This document shows positions 55,014 to 64,000 of a stretch of DNA of 64,000 bases, one piece after another. The first letter of the stretch is position 1, and every line of letters starts with the position of its first letter. This DNA is from Argyresthia goedartella (lineage: Eukaryota; Arthropoda; Insecta; Lepidoptera; Argyresthiidae), in contig OX463824.1 in NCBI GenBank assembly GCA_949825045.1, positions 24,474,501 to 24,538,500 on the forward strand, written 5' to 3'. Made by a program: the position numbers and the translations under genes. Under the pieces are notes generated by a model. That model worked only from the letters and a program-made list of their open reading frames with translations. It made no database searches and was not told the origin of the DNA.

Positions 55014-56164
55014 AATATTATATTTAAGTTTGGTACTAAGGCATTCTTTAAAAGTTAACGTATTCAATACCTAATATCCAACTGATTATCTAGCACAGAG
55101 TTTCCAAAACGTATGGCTACAAGTACCCCTATTATTAATGGCGAACCCTGAAATGAGCTATTTATTTAATTAAAAAAGAAACACAAAAGAGCAATAGAGA
55201 AATGTCATTTATATTTAGTCACTAAATTTAAGTCGTCAAGCTCACACATGATAGCTTGATTTTAACACAAATAACGGTATCTATTGATTACCGGAGAAAT
55301 TTTGCTATTTGCTCAATTTCAATGTTAATCGATAAAATTGCGTAAAATTGTTCGGCGTTCAGTCGATTTCTGTATTGATCTTTAACTACGTGTGTAAGCA
55401 CACTCCTATGCCTTAGCAAAGGAAATTTCACGGCTTTACGTGAAAACTCTGGACATTCTTCTTGTCTTGCTACCCAGAAAAGAAGACATCTTTTTTAAAT
55501 GAGACTGCAGATTTTGATCTTCGGGCAAATCCAACAATGATTCATGTTGCTTGATTATCCAACGAACACGAATGCTTGCAGTTATAACCAAAAGCGGGTT
55601 TAGAATCCAGTCTTTCAGCATTACCAACGTCGGAAAAGTACCATAACAGTTCAACAATGTGTAAGATGAAGCACAATTTCATCTTTTATTTAGGCATCCA
55701 ATGAAAGGGTATTAGTCGCTTTGTGGTTGCTTAGTGACGTGAGTGCCGTCAGGCAAGTACGACTCAGCTAAGTTGCCGCCATTACGTAAATTTTGACGCC
55801 TACCTCATACGATTAACTGGTGTGTGGTGTATTTCTCTTCATCCTCTTAAATTTAAGAATTCTAGAGCCTTTAAAAGGACACATAAAACACACACATTAT
55901 GTAATTTATGTAAATCAATAGACCCGAAACTACAACTACACCCCAACGTCCCCAAAGACCCTAATAACGTAAATTAATCAAACCCACACAAGCACACTTC
56001 GGGCACGCACACATAGAAAGTATTGTCTAAAGATAAGCGAAAAGCGGGTCGCGGCGGGCACTTCCTTTTTGGGCTTTAAACAAAGTGACATGAAAAAATG
56101 CACTGACCATGCACCTTACTAATCATGTACCAATGAGATTTATCATCATAATCTGACTATAAGC
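55014..56164. other. Unassigned; anonymous open frame 55436-55657 (-)
   Basis: The 73-codon minus frame (with LKDWILNPLLVITASIRVRW and DLPEDQNLQSHLKK) has amphipathic, protein-like composition but no family I recognise, and it stops beyond SRVFT. It could be a fragment of an unknown transposon protein. Otherwise no repeats seen. Confidence 0.3.
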
Positions 56165-56277
56165 TACACTGATGATGATATGATGTTCTAAGACCGGGTT
56201 TGGTCACGGCGACTGTTACGGCTGGTGAAGGCGTCGTTCGTGTGCCTTCGTGTGGCTCACGCAGCCTATTTTATTGA

Positions 56278-56937
56278 CCGAGCGAGCGAAGCGAGCGAAG
56301 GGCTCCATTTCGACAAGATAGGAGGCCGATTTTGGTTTCGTCTGTCTCTATGTGTGTTTGTCAGTTCAGGTCTAGGGGGTGGCCCCTAGACCGGAACTGA
56401 CAGCTCGCTTAAAAACTGTGGAGTTTTCAAGCGATCCTCACAAAACTTGGAACACGTGTTCCTTGAATTAAAATATATTTTTTGTCGGGAGCTTTTCTCG
56501 ATTTTCTCCTTAGGGGGGAGTTATGACGTTATTCATGCTTTTTACGGTTTTTATTTTTTTAATCCGTGTGGATTATCAAATTAAACGGCTTCATGAGCCG
56601 GTTCTAAAAATATTCTACAACATTACCTTTCGGCCGCCTGTGTTCTAAAAATCAAAGAAATATTTTCAAAACGTACCATGTTTGGACTCCTCGAAGTTGG
56701 AGACGGATTAGTAAAGAGGATCTATACAGACCATGACAGTGGGTGAAATAAACTATGACTATTCTCGTGAAAAGTCAATAGATTATATTTGAACCGCAAA
56801 ATGTAGTTTACAAAGTTATTGGTGCGGCTACTTTACTACTTGATTTTGATTGAATCTAAAATACTTACCTATAAATTGGTTCACAGTCCCCCCTCTTAGC
56901 GAGGTCATCTGTCCACAGGGCCACTAGTTGATAAAAG
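56278..56937 (+). mobile_element. 660-bp Helitron-like (or TTGA-duplicating) insertion in the zinc finger
   Basis: The boundaries are fixed by the finger coding on each side. The plus strand starts CCGAGCGAGCGAAGCGAGC and ends AGGGCCACTAG. TTGA lies on both sides (56274-56277 and 56938-56941). Either this is a 4-bp target duplication, or the element starts with TTGA and inserted between A and T with a CTAG 3' end, as Helitrons do. The related copy at 28125-28530 also has TTGA next to CCGAGCG, favouring the second reading, although a canonical TC start is absent. No ORF. Confidence 0.75.
56359..56402. repeat. 20-bp inverted repeat, 1 mismatch, 4-bp loop
   Basis: TGTCAGTTCAGGTCTAGGGG, loop GTGG, then CCCCTAGACCGGAACTGACA. 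It is inside the 660-bp element. Confidence 0.92.
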
Positions 56938-57931
56938 TGCGTTTGCACTGGCTACAAGTCAGCAAGCCATTTTGGTAGTGGTACCACGGTGGTATTGCGG
57001 CGGATGTTCCGCCTCGAAGTTCATCTCACTTGGCATCAAGAGTTCGGCCTTGAAATCGAAGATCTTTGTGTGCACCGTGTGTTGTCATTTGGCCTTGTCT
57101 TCCGTGAGTCCCTCCCACGCGAAATTGTCGATACCACAGCTCTTCATATATCGCTTCTGCACGTCTTTGAACCTCAAGAACTGACCGCCTTGCTTGCGTT
57201 TTTCGTTCTGTAGTTCGCAATATAAGAGACGTTTTGCAAGACGCTCCTCTGGCATCCATTGCACATGGCCACACCAACGCAGTTGACGCCTAATCAAATA
57301 AGCTTCGATCTCATCAACATTAAACGTCGTAATATCTCTGTATTCCTGATACGATCTGACCACTTGACGTCCAAAATGTTTCGAAGACACCTTAGATGGA
57401 AACTGTTTAATGTGCGGATATGTTTACGGTATGGGTAACTGGTCTCGGCAGAGTAGAAAAGGTTCGGAAAAACTACAGTCAGACGGAGATTTTGGTGGAT
57501 AGCTTAATGTCATGCGCTCCAAACTCCCAAAAGCTGCAGCAGCAGCGCTTATTCTTCCGTTCGGTTCTGGATCAATATCGTATTTCGCTGATATAGTGCT
57601 CCCGAGTTATTTGAACTTATCGATCTGCTTCAGGGTGTTCTAGCCGAACTTTATGTCGAGGGTCAAATGTTGACTCCTTGAGTATCCATCGCCATGACTT
57701 CTGTCTTGCGAACACTGATTTTGAGTCACTATCCACTGTTGCAGTCCCTCCATAAAGTCTGACACAAGGCAAAGATCGTCGGCGTACATGATCTCTCTAA
57801 TCGTATTGCAGGATGTCTTAGTGCGTGCTCTCAGTCTAGCAAAGTCAAACAACTTTCCATGTGTTCTAAATCGGATATGAACACCAGATTTTGTTTCGTC
57901 TATCGATTCTCTTACAACTGTAGAAAAGTAG

Positions 57932-60133
57932 TGTACCGGCAATCAGGCTAAGGTCGGATCGCCGCTATCAGTAGCTATGATCGTCTATTCTATCTATCCC
58001 AAAATGAGAGGACCCGATTCAGCTGTAAGATTTGTAAGTTAAGAATGATAAGTCTGAATTCCTCGTTCGTTGAGAAATTCGTTAGGCGTACAATAGTCGA
58101 ACGAAGTTTGGTTCAGGAAGTTACAGTTTCAAGTTAGACAGAGAAAGCATATATGTCCGCGAGCCGGTAATTCACATCAGTCAGCGGTGTATTGCGCCAG
58201 AACGATCGTTGTTATATTTTATGTGATGGAACCATCTGGTTTTTGTATATATGAGCGCATTGGAACATCTTTTGTTTTAGTGGTCGACCACAGTTTATAA
58301 TATTTGTTTGTGATATCGTATAGATATCCGTCGTAGTTTTACGACGTGAGTACTCAATGATATTTCATGTGCTCGCTAGTAGCGGCTTGTGATGGTTCCA
58401 ATTATATATTTGGTTCACGGCAATAACGATCCGAAAAGACCGGTTTACACAATTGCGATTTGAGTTCCGAAATGGGTTCTGAACTAGCGGTTACCTCAAA
58501 AGGTCCGTAACGTTTTGAAACCTTCAACTCTGCGCAATTTGAGCTGGATGTTATCGAAACGCAAGCATTATTGTTTTAGGAGATCTTACCCACACCATAG
58601 CGAAGTGCATAGTTCGATAAATACCGAACTATGAATTCCACTAGCCTCAGCACGTCCTGGGCTGAGCCAAATCATATATACCGACTCAGCTTACACATTA
58701 GACCTCCAGCGAAATTTACATTTAATTTAAAAATGCAACTTGAATCCAACTTGACCCAAGGCAATGCAAAACACCTACCCGGACCTAAACAATGAACTTT
58801 AGACTGTAAATTGATCTCTTCGCGCGTCCCCGACAACACTCAAATGTCAAAATATCAACAGGATATGTTATCTGTGTTGACACAGGTTTAACTTTGTTCT
58901 GAATTTGTTATTTCCATCCGCGGAACCTCATCGATCAAACAGTCTCCCTATGCCCTGCCAACCTAGGTTTAGCCGCAACTAAACTCCTGTCTAGCCTAGT
59001 CTAAAAACCTAGTGTTATACCACGTCCATTATCGACACCACTCGAAAATGGTTGAGTTTGATTTGAATGTGCTTGAATGTTTAACGACTGTGTGTGTGGG
59101 AATTTCAAAACTCGCTACTCGAAAGGAATGAGGAGAGGATTAGCCCGCGAATATCCTAAGAGCCAATCCAGGAACCCTATGGTGAAGGAAAAAGGAATTT
59201 AGGGTCGCTCCAAGCCCAGACTCAGACTCAGATATTTGACTTACAAGTTCTTTCCTAACGACCCAAGGATAGTTTTGGAATTAGGGGTAGGTTGATATAA
59301 AGGTAGGAAACGAGGTATATCTCGGTGCTTCAGACACTCACGAAAACCCACTGAAACTCCGCAATCACAAATTCGTATAGTTCTGACGCGTAACACGGCA
59401 GACAAAACTGTTTAGAACTCGTGAAAGACGACTGTCACAGTAGCTAGACGCTGAGACTGAATGCTCTCCCCTCCCAGACCCTCGTATTTATATGCGTCCT
59501 TTGCGAACACGCTCTGCCCAAGCGAAGCTTCTTATCATTAACTACACAGGGTCTAATTTCAACCATGCCATGCAGATCCGCCGTTCTACAAATTGTGTGT
59601 ACGCATATTCACTATGATCAACCGTAGGTGATCACTCAAATCATTTGGTACTGCCGATACACAGAATCTGTTGATCGCTGACCAATAAAAGCTTGTTGCG
59701 ATTAATTAAGCATTCCCGACCGCTAGGGCGCGTAGCTAAGACCACCAGAATGCTATCCAAACTAGCGGTGTCAGACCCTCCATATCATACCTCAATCGCA
59801 ATTGTGTATTTGCAATCAACATAATAGCTTTCTCCGTTCCATAATAACCTTTCATTATTTAGTTATTCATAATTTTATTCATCGCGCAGCCAAATCGGCT
59901 CTGATCTCTACACATCTCGCAGGAATGCGACAAAAAAAACCTGACCTGAACTGAACTTCCACGAATGAACCCACGCGTCGGCTCTGTTTTTTTTCTAACT
60001 TTGCCAGTAAGCTAGACAAAACCCCCAAACGTTATCTGAACCGATTCTCGTATTCAAAACAGCGCGGCGTTGGGCTAGCCCTCTATCACGCAGAATGAAG
60101 TATCAAATGTACCGACTCTCGTGTACCATTACA
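57932..60133 (-). mobile_element. 2202-bp TG...CA insertion with GTAG target duplication (solo LTR or non-autonomous LTR element)
   Basis: On the plus strand it begins TGTACCGGCAATCAGGC and ends CGTGTACCATTACA. GTAG flanks it on both sides (57928-57931 and 60134-60137). Joining the flanks through one GTAG restores an uninterrupted RT frame across ALYFSTVVR. TG/CA ends with a 4-bp duplication are the hallmark of Ty3/gypsy LTR integration. No ORF, no primer-binding site and no internal direct repeat of the ends was seen, so a very long solo LTR or an LTR-derived non-coding element is the best reading. A promoter-like TATA/initiator pair lies inside on the minus strand. Confidence 0.85.
59455..59492 (-). 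promoter_or_regulatory. TATA box plus initiator in the 2.2-kb element
   Basis: On the minus strand TATAAATA (59492-59485) is followed 34 bases on by the A of TCAGTC (59460-59455), the arthropod initiator consensus. This is the normal core-promoter layout of an LTR U3/R boundary and would put the element's sense on the minus strand. Confidence 0.55.
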
Positions 60134-61470
60134 GTAGAGAGCAAATAAAGTCGGCGCCAGTACGCAACCTTGCTTCACACCACAGGTGACGGAGATAAAT
60201 TCGGATTGCTCATCATTGAAGCTAACACAACACATCATATCGTCGTGCAGCAGTCATATAATCCATACGATTTTTCAGGACATCCCAACTTTGTCAGCAA
60301 CATCCGGAGACTTTGATGTGGTACACAATCAAAAGCCTTCTCTAGATCAATGAAGCAGAGAAACAGAGGTTTTCTTGTTTTCGACTTTTCTCCTGAAGTT
60401 GGCGTACAGAGAAGATAGTTTCGCACACGCTTCTCTTCGGGTGGAAGCCAAACCGGGTCTCTGGCAAGTTGGAGTCAGAAACTGGGATGAGGCGGTTAAG
60501 CAGGACACGAGCAAATGCCTTCCCAGCAGAAGATAGCAAAGAGATTCCTCAGTACGCATTACAGTCAAAGTGGTCGCCCTTGTTATAGTATAAAGTTATA
60601 TATAAATCTTCTGGAATGCTTTCCTCGTTCCACATCCACACACAAATAGCTTCCAAAGTATGCTATGAAGTACGGCAGTGCCATATTTAAGTAGTTCGGC
60701 CGGGATATTGTTGATGCCCACTACCTTATTATTATTTTGCTGGTTAGTAGCGTCGATCACTTAACTGAGGGTTGGCGGTTCTTCCAGCTCAGGTAATACA
60801 TCGAGGCTTTGACACATTGACATGTTGCGTAGTGCCAATGAAGTTCCGGACTTCACTATAAAATGCGCCGAGTGGTTTACAGTCAGAAAGTACTTGAATA
60901 TGGCGCGCTTTATCTTTCCACCATTTGTCCTTAGTCTCTCGTGTGAGTTTCAGGTACTAAGTTTTATGTGATGTCTTTCTGCTCTTGATGCTCAGCAGAT
61001 TCCGGTGCTTCTTGAAAGCTTCTACCAAATTCTGGTTATTGTCATAAAACCAGTCTTTGCGAACACTTTTCCGGAGTCCCAGCGTATCTGTAGCAGATTC
61101 TACGAGATCGGAGCTCAAAGACTTCCAGATCTCTTTCATGTCCTGGTGGCCTGTGTCATGTGTAGCCAGCCCGTTTTTCAGAGCAAGTCCGAAAACTGCC
61201 ATGGGCTCTTGGCTTTGGAGGTATCTGCACGTTCAGACTGACGTTGGCGACTATCTGAAGCAGGTGTTGGTAATAGCCAACTCATACTGAGCACACAAAC
61301 TTAGCAGGAGGATTCCTTTGCTGTTCATAGTGCCTATGCCATGTCTTCCGAGTACCTTGGGCCACGCTTCATGATCTCGTCCAACGCGTGCATTAAAATC
61401 ACCAAGGATGAGCACCTGCTCTCTTTGGCGGATCTATCGGAAAGTTCCTTGTAGAATTTCCAAAGTCCAC
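60134..61470 (-). pseudogene. Element C endonuclease (partial) and RT N-terminal half (5' portion)
   Basis: From about 61470: FYKELSDRS, then [18 protein letters not shown] (endonuclease catalytic motif), [13 protein letters not shown] and [12 protein letters not shown]. Continuing, 61202-60957 has FGLALKNGLATHDTGHQ and LGLRKSVRKDWFYDNN. RT motifs: LLSSAGKAFARVLLNRLIP, FHPKRSVCETIFSVRQLQEK, CFIDLEKAFDCVPHQSL (first catalytic Asp) and GVKQGCVLAPTLFALY, where the 2.2-kb insertion cuts in. Several frameshifts occur (for example near 60400 and 61440). RT and endonuclease together would carry out target-primed reverse transcription. Confidence 0.88.
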
Positions 61471-61800
61471 CTTTGCCGCCGCTGCTGCCGTTGAGGTCTT
61501 CACCTTTAACCCTAGACAAGGGGCCTGTTGGTCCGCGGGGGGTATTTTATATCCCTGCAGCCCTACAGGTGTCCGAAGGACAACCTGTCGAGCACCCCCT
61601 ATCCGCCACCTGGAGACGCGTTCCATAGGGGTGAGGCCCCCCCCTAAAAATCGATAAGCATGGTGAAATAAAACATCGTGAGGATAACCTAGGGCCCGAG
61701 AAACGGTGCAAAATGCCGTATTTAGCAGTCTGTCTGCAAGCAAGATCGCCGCCGCTACCAACAAGCCAAATATATAGCTGCTGCCACTCCTGTAAAAAAG

Positions 61801-62967
61801 CATGCTGCCATGTTTGTTTTTTGCTGGTACGCCTCTGTAATTATGATTGAATAACTAAACCTCGTAATTCTTTTGCCACTTCGTATGGATAACGTCGTAA
61901 CGGAAAACTCATTTAATTAATAATTGGCACCATATAAGATGAGACCGCCACGAAAAGGATACGGCAATAATGAATTTGGGAGTCACAATTAAAGAGGGGA
62001 AGTCCGAGCGGATGATCTTGCAAGAGTAATCTAAGGGCTGAGGGGGTGAGGTCGGGGGAAGAGGGAGGGAGAAGGTTTTAGGGAGAGAGCTATAGATACT
62101 TGGAATGATTTCAGGGGTATAGAAGCTTGAACAAAGCATTAGTACTTTTTTGATGGTTTTACATGCACTTTTACTACTTCAGGGGCCCAAGTGTTTTCTG
62201 AAACACTTATTATTATCATTCGTGATTCATATGATTCTCGTGCCTCTGGCTTCACACTAAGATTGGTATCTAGAGTGTAGCGAGAACCGTAATCAAGGAT
62301 AATCAAGATTAATGCAATGTTTATATCTATACTTCATCTAAAGTTGGAATTTTTTGAAACAAAAAGGATTGCTTCTAGTATTTTTTTCTTTAAGACTAAA
62401 TAGTTTAGGTCACAAAACCAGGCTAAGTATCCTTAATATTGTTTTGAATTTAGTTTGCCTGCATCGAATAATATTTTTTTACACAGATTATTTTTAAGCT
62501 TACTTAATACTTAATTTAATAATAGAATAAACTGTTAAGAGTCGCAAAGAAAAAGTTGTAGATAAATTTTAGCCGTGGTACCACAAAAAATATCAAATAG
62601 TGTTAAACCTCCAAACAAACGTCAAATCCCACACTTTTTTGTTTTTAAACAAGTGTTAAGCAGTAGTTTATTTTTTTTTGTGGTAAGGCCCTAGATAATT
62701 GGGAAACCTAGGATCTTGAAGGATTTTCAGCAAAATATTTTATACCGTAACCGGCGAGCTTGCATGAAGAGACTTATGAATGTTGAGGAAGCGAGAGATG
62801 TATGCCAGGATCGTAGCAGGTGGAGGTCTTTGTTCCCTGTCTACCCCTCTTCCGGGAAATAGGCGTGAGCATATGTACATACATATGTATGTTCTTTTGG
62901 TTGGAATAGTAATTATAAAGGAAACATCTACCTATATTTATCGGGACGTATTCATTGGAAATACCTA
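61801..62967. other. Unassigned; purine-rich tract at 62030-62085
   Basis: 62030-62085 is almost pure G/A on the plus strand (GAGGTCGGGGGAAGAGGGAG). 62600-62720 shares CGTCAAATCC and TTTTTTGTGGTAAGGCCCTA with 35985-36060. No gene. Confidence 0.4.
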
Positions 62968-63750
62968 GTCGGTCCATAAGTTCCGTCACAAATATTTTGC
63001 CGCATAGTAAATAATACCAAGTTTTATTTTATTTAATACTATATATGGTCTGATAGCTCATTAAATACTGATAAATTAGAACGATTGTTGGATTTAAATG
63101 CTTAAAGCCATATTACACAAATGCTAGTTTCTTCAGAGATTTTGCACTTTTTTACCCAATCAAAAACACGGACTTGATTCACTTTATCTTTTTCCATGAC
63201 TCTTAAAACCTTTCAAACTTACGTGAGATTTTAGTCAGAACCCTCCCTGAACCAGATACCTTCATTTTGAAGCATAAGATAACTAAGACTGCGTAAAACT
63301 AATTTTCATATTCACTTTTTACTTAGTGTACTTGTTGCCCACAAGATCAAATTTATACGTTTTTCTGAAAACGTAAAAAGTACGTAAAGTTCTCGATGGG
63401 AGCAGTTGGAACTGAAAGCTAACAGAAAATCAAATGCTAGTTGCTAAGCATGGTCTAAAATCGAGGTTTCAGAATAAATAAAAAAAACCTTGTTGGTTAT
63501 CTGGAACACTGTTTTTTTTATTAAATTTGTTGTAAGTGATATTTTTGTCAGTTGCGGCGTGTTTTGGGTTCGCGATTGTCTCAAGTTATAAGGTTTTTTT
63601 TTGTCATATAGCGATAATCGTACAAAATGAATTGTATTGCAATTTGATTCGTATAAAATAAGTTTTTTAATCATGTATAATACGAATAAGAAAAAGTTTA
63701 TTGCTGAGTTTTATCTATCAAAAACCTTGTGACAGAACTTAAGGACCGAC
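62968..63750. mobile_element. Non-autonomous maT/mariner element (783 bp)
   Basis: Terminal inverted repeats of 23 bp with two mismatches: left GTCGGTCCATAAGTTCCGTC..., right ...GTTCTGTCACA type when inverted (63728-63750). TA is present on both sides (62966-62967, 63751-63752). The ends match 19 of 23 positions with those of the mariner at 32776-34076. No transposase frame is present; the interior is AT-rich. Confidence 0.9.
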
Positions 63751-64000
63751 TAGGTATAACCAAGTAAAAATGACATACCCATAAGAACCCACTAACAATG
63801 CAAATATCGATTATACTCGAGTAGTTACGGCACAAAAGTATTTAACCCAAAACCCGAACAAACTAGGTACCGTAAACCCGTTACCCGTACATAAATGGTA
63901 TTTAACCGATTGGTTCAGCCAACAAATTTAATGAAATGTTTACTAAAATACTTTATGATGATTAAATAAAACAAGTTTTAGCGTGAACTGGTCCCAAAAT
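63751..64000. other. Unassigned AT-rich sequence
   Basis: No gene or repeat recognised. Confidence 0.25.

Larger units (their letters stand above)
56216..57931 (-). pseudogene. Element C RT C-terminal half and zinc-finger tail (3' portion)
   Basis: From 57931: FSTVVRESIDETKSGVHIRF, ARLRARTKTSCNTIREI, then the catalytic box IMYADDLCLVSD. A frame change after EGLQQ leads to a degraded thumb. 57390-57085 reads [20 protein letters not shown] and [20 protein letters not shown]. The finger begins NGLLTCSQCKRTFI at about 56975 and, after the 660-bp insertion, ends IGCVSHTKAHERRLHQP at 56219, stop TAA at 56216. Both finger halves are in frame with each other across the insertion. Confidence 0.88.
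56165..61800 (-). mobile_element. Long non-LTR retrotransposon C with C2H2 tail, split by two insertions
   Basis: On the minus strand: 5' UTR-like GC-rich segment (61800-61500), partial AP endonuclease (about 61470-61230), RT (about 60950-60134 and 57931-57700), a C-terminal region (57390-57030), a C2H2 finger (about 56975-56216) and a 3' UTR with TGACCAAACCCGGTCTT and a CAT-rich tail (56165-56215). The insertions are 57932-60133 and 56278-56937. The first half of the endonuclease is missing between the 5' UTR and FYKELSD. Confidence 0.88.

Noticed and set aside
57932..60133. Intron or host gene inside element C
   Set aside because: The GTAG duplication and TG...CA ends fit transposon integration; GT/AG intron borders with polypyrimidine tract are not at these edges and there is no coding.

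Overview
This is eukaryotic, AT-rich insect DNA, most likely from a butterfly or moth. The basis is the repeat content: tRNA-derived SINEs, RTE-like and Jockey/CR1-like non-LTR retrotransposons, a maT-type (DD37D) mariner, an env-bearing gypsy element, and short repeats starting AGGGTTCCGTACC, all of which I recognise as typical of lepidopteran genomes. Lepidoptera is an inference; the species cannot be named. I found no host protein-coding exon, no true tRNA or rRNA gene and no CRISPR. The window reads as an intergenic or intronic stretch built from nested, broken transposable elements.

Layout. 1-1500: unassigned sequence with a tRNA-like repeat and one anonymous ORF. 1501-5995 (-): a nearly complete non-LTR retrotransposon with ORF1 and a broken endonuclease/RT ORF2. 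It abuts, and probably interrupts, a gypsy/errantivirus remnant (6000-9905, +) with RT, RNase H, integrase and env segments, which itself carries a SINE. 10801-13285 (+): a second, more decayed non-LTR element. 13465-16480: short repeats and a SINE. 16508-17500: a 33-bp minisatellite open in several frames. 17.6-32.7 kb: mostly unassigned DNA with MITEs, SINEs, ~0.4-kb GGTTCC-type repeats and a 38-bp minisatellite (30006-30307). 32776-34076: a mariner with perfect 23-bp terminal repeats and a dead transposase. 34-50 kb: LINE 3' ends, SINEs (two with datable nested insertions), two RTE-clade fragments and several MITEs. 50360-51455: a 1.1-kb long inverted repeat. 51.5-53.4 kb: the longest stretch without recognised repeats, with a CpG-rich core at 52430-52640. 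53462-55013: a hAT-like element. 56165-61800 (-): a long non-LTR element split by two clean insertions (56278-56937 and 57932-60133). 62968-63750: a non-autonomous relative of the mariner.

The elements do not work together as a pathway. What the sequence gives is an order of insertion. The 2.2-kb TG...CA element entered the RT gene of the 56-62 kb retrotransposon and duplicated GTAG; removing it makes the RT frame continuous across the junction. The 660-bp element split the C2H2 finger of the same retrotransposon. A LINE 3' end entered a SINE and duplicated AGGCTT, and a SINE tail entered another SINE and duplicated AAGTAT. Several near-perfect inverted duplications with 2-22 bp spacers recur inside these repeats. 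I did not find a convincing new enzymatic or defence system. The most unusual signals are the multi-frame 33-bp minisatellite, the env-carrying gypsy remnant, the 2.2-kb promoter-bearing insertion, the 1.1-kb long inverted repeat and the recurrent quasi-palindromes.
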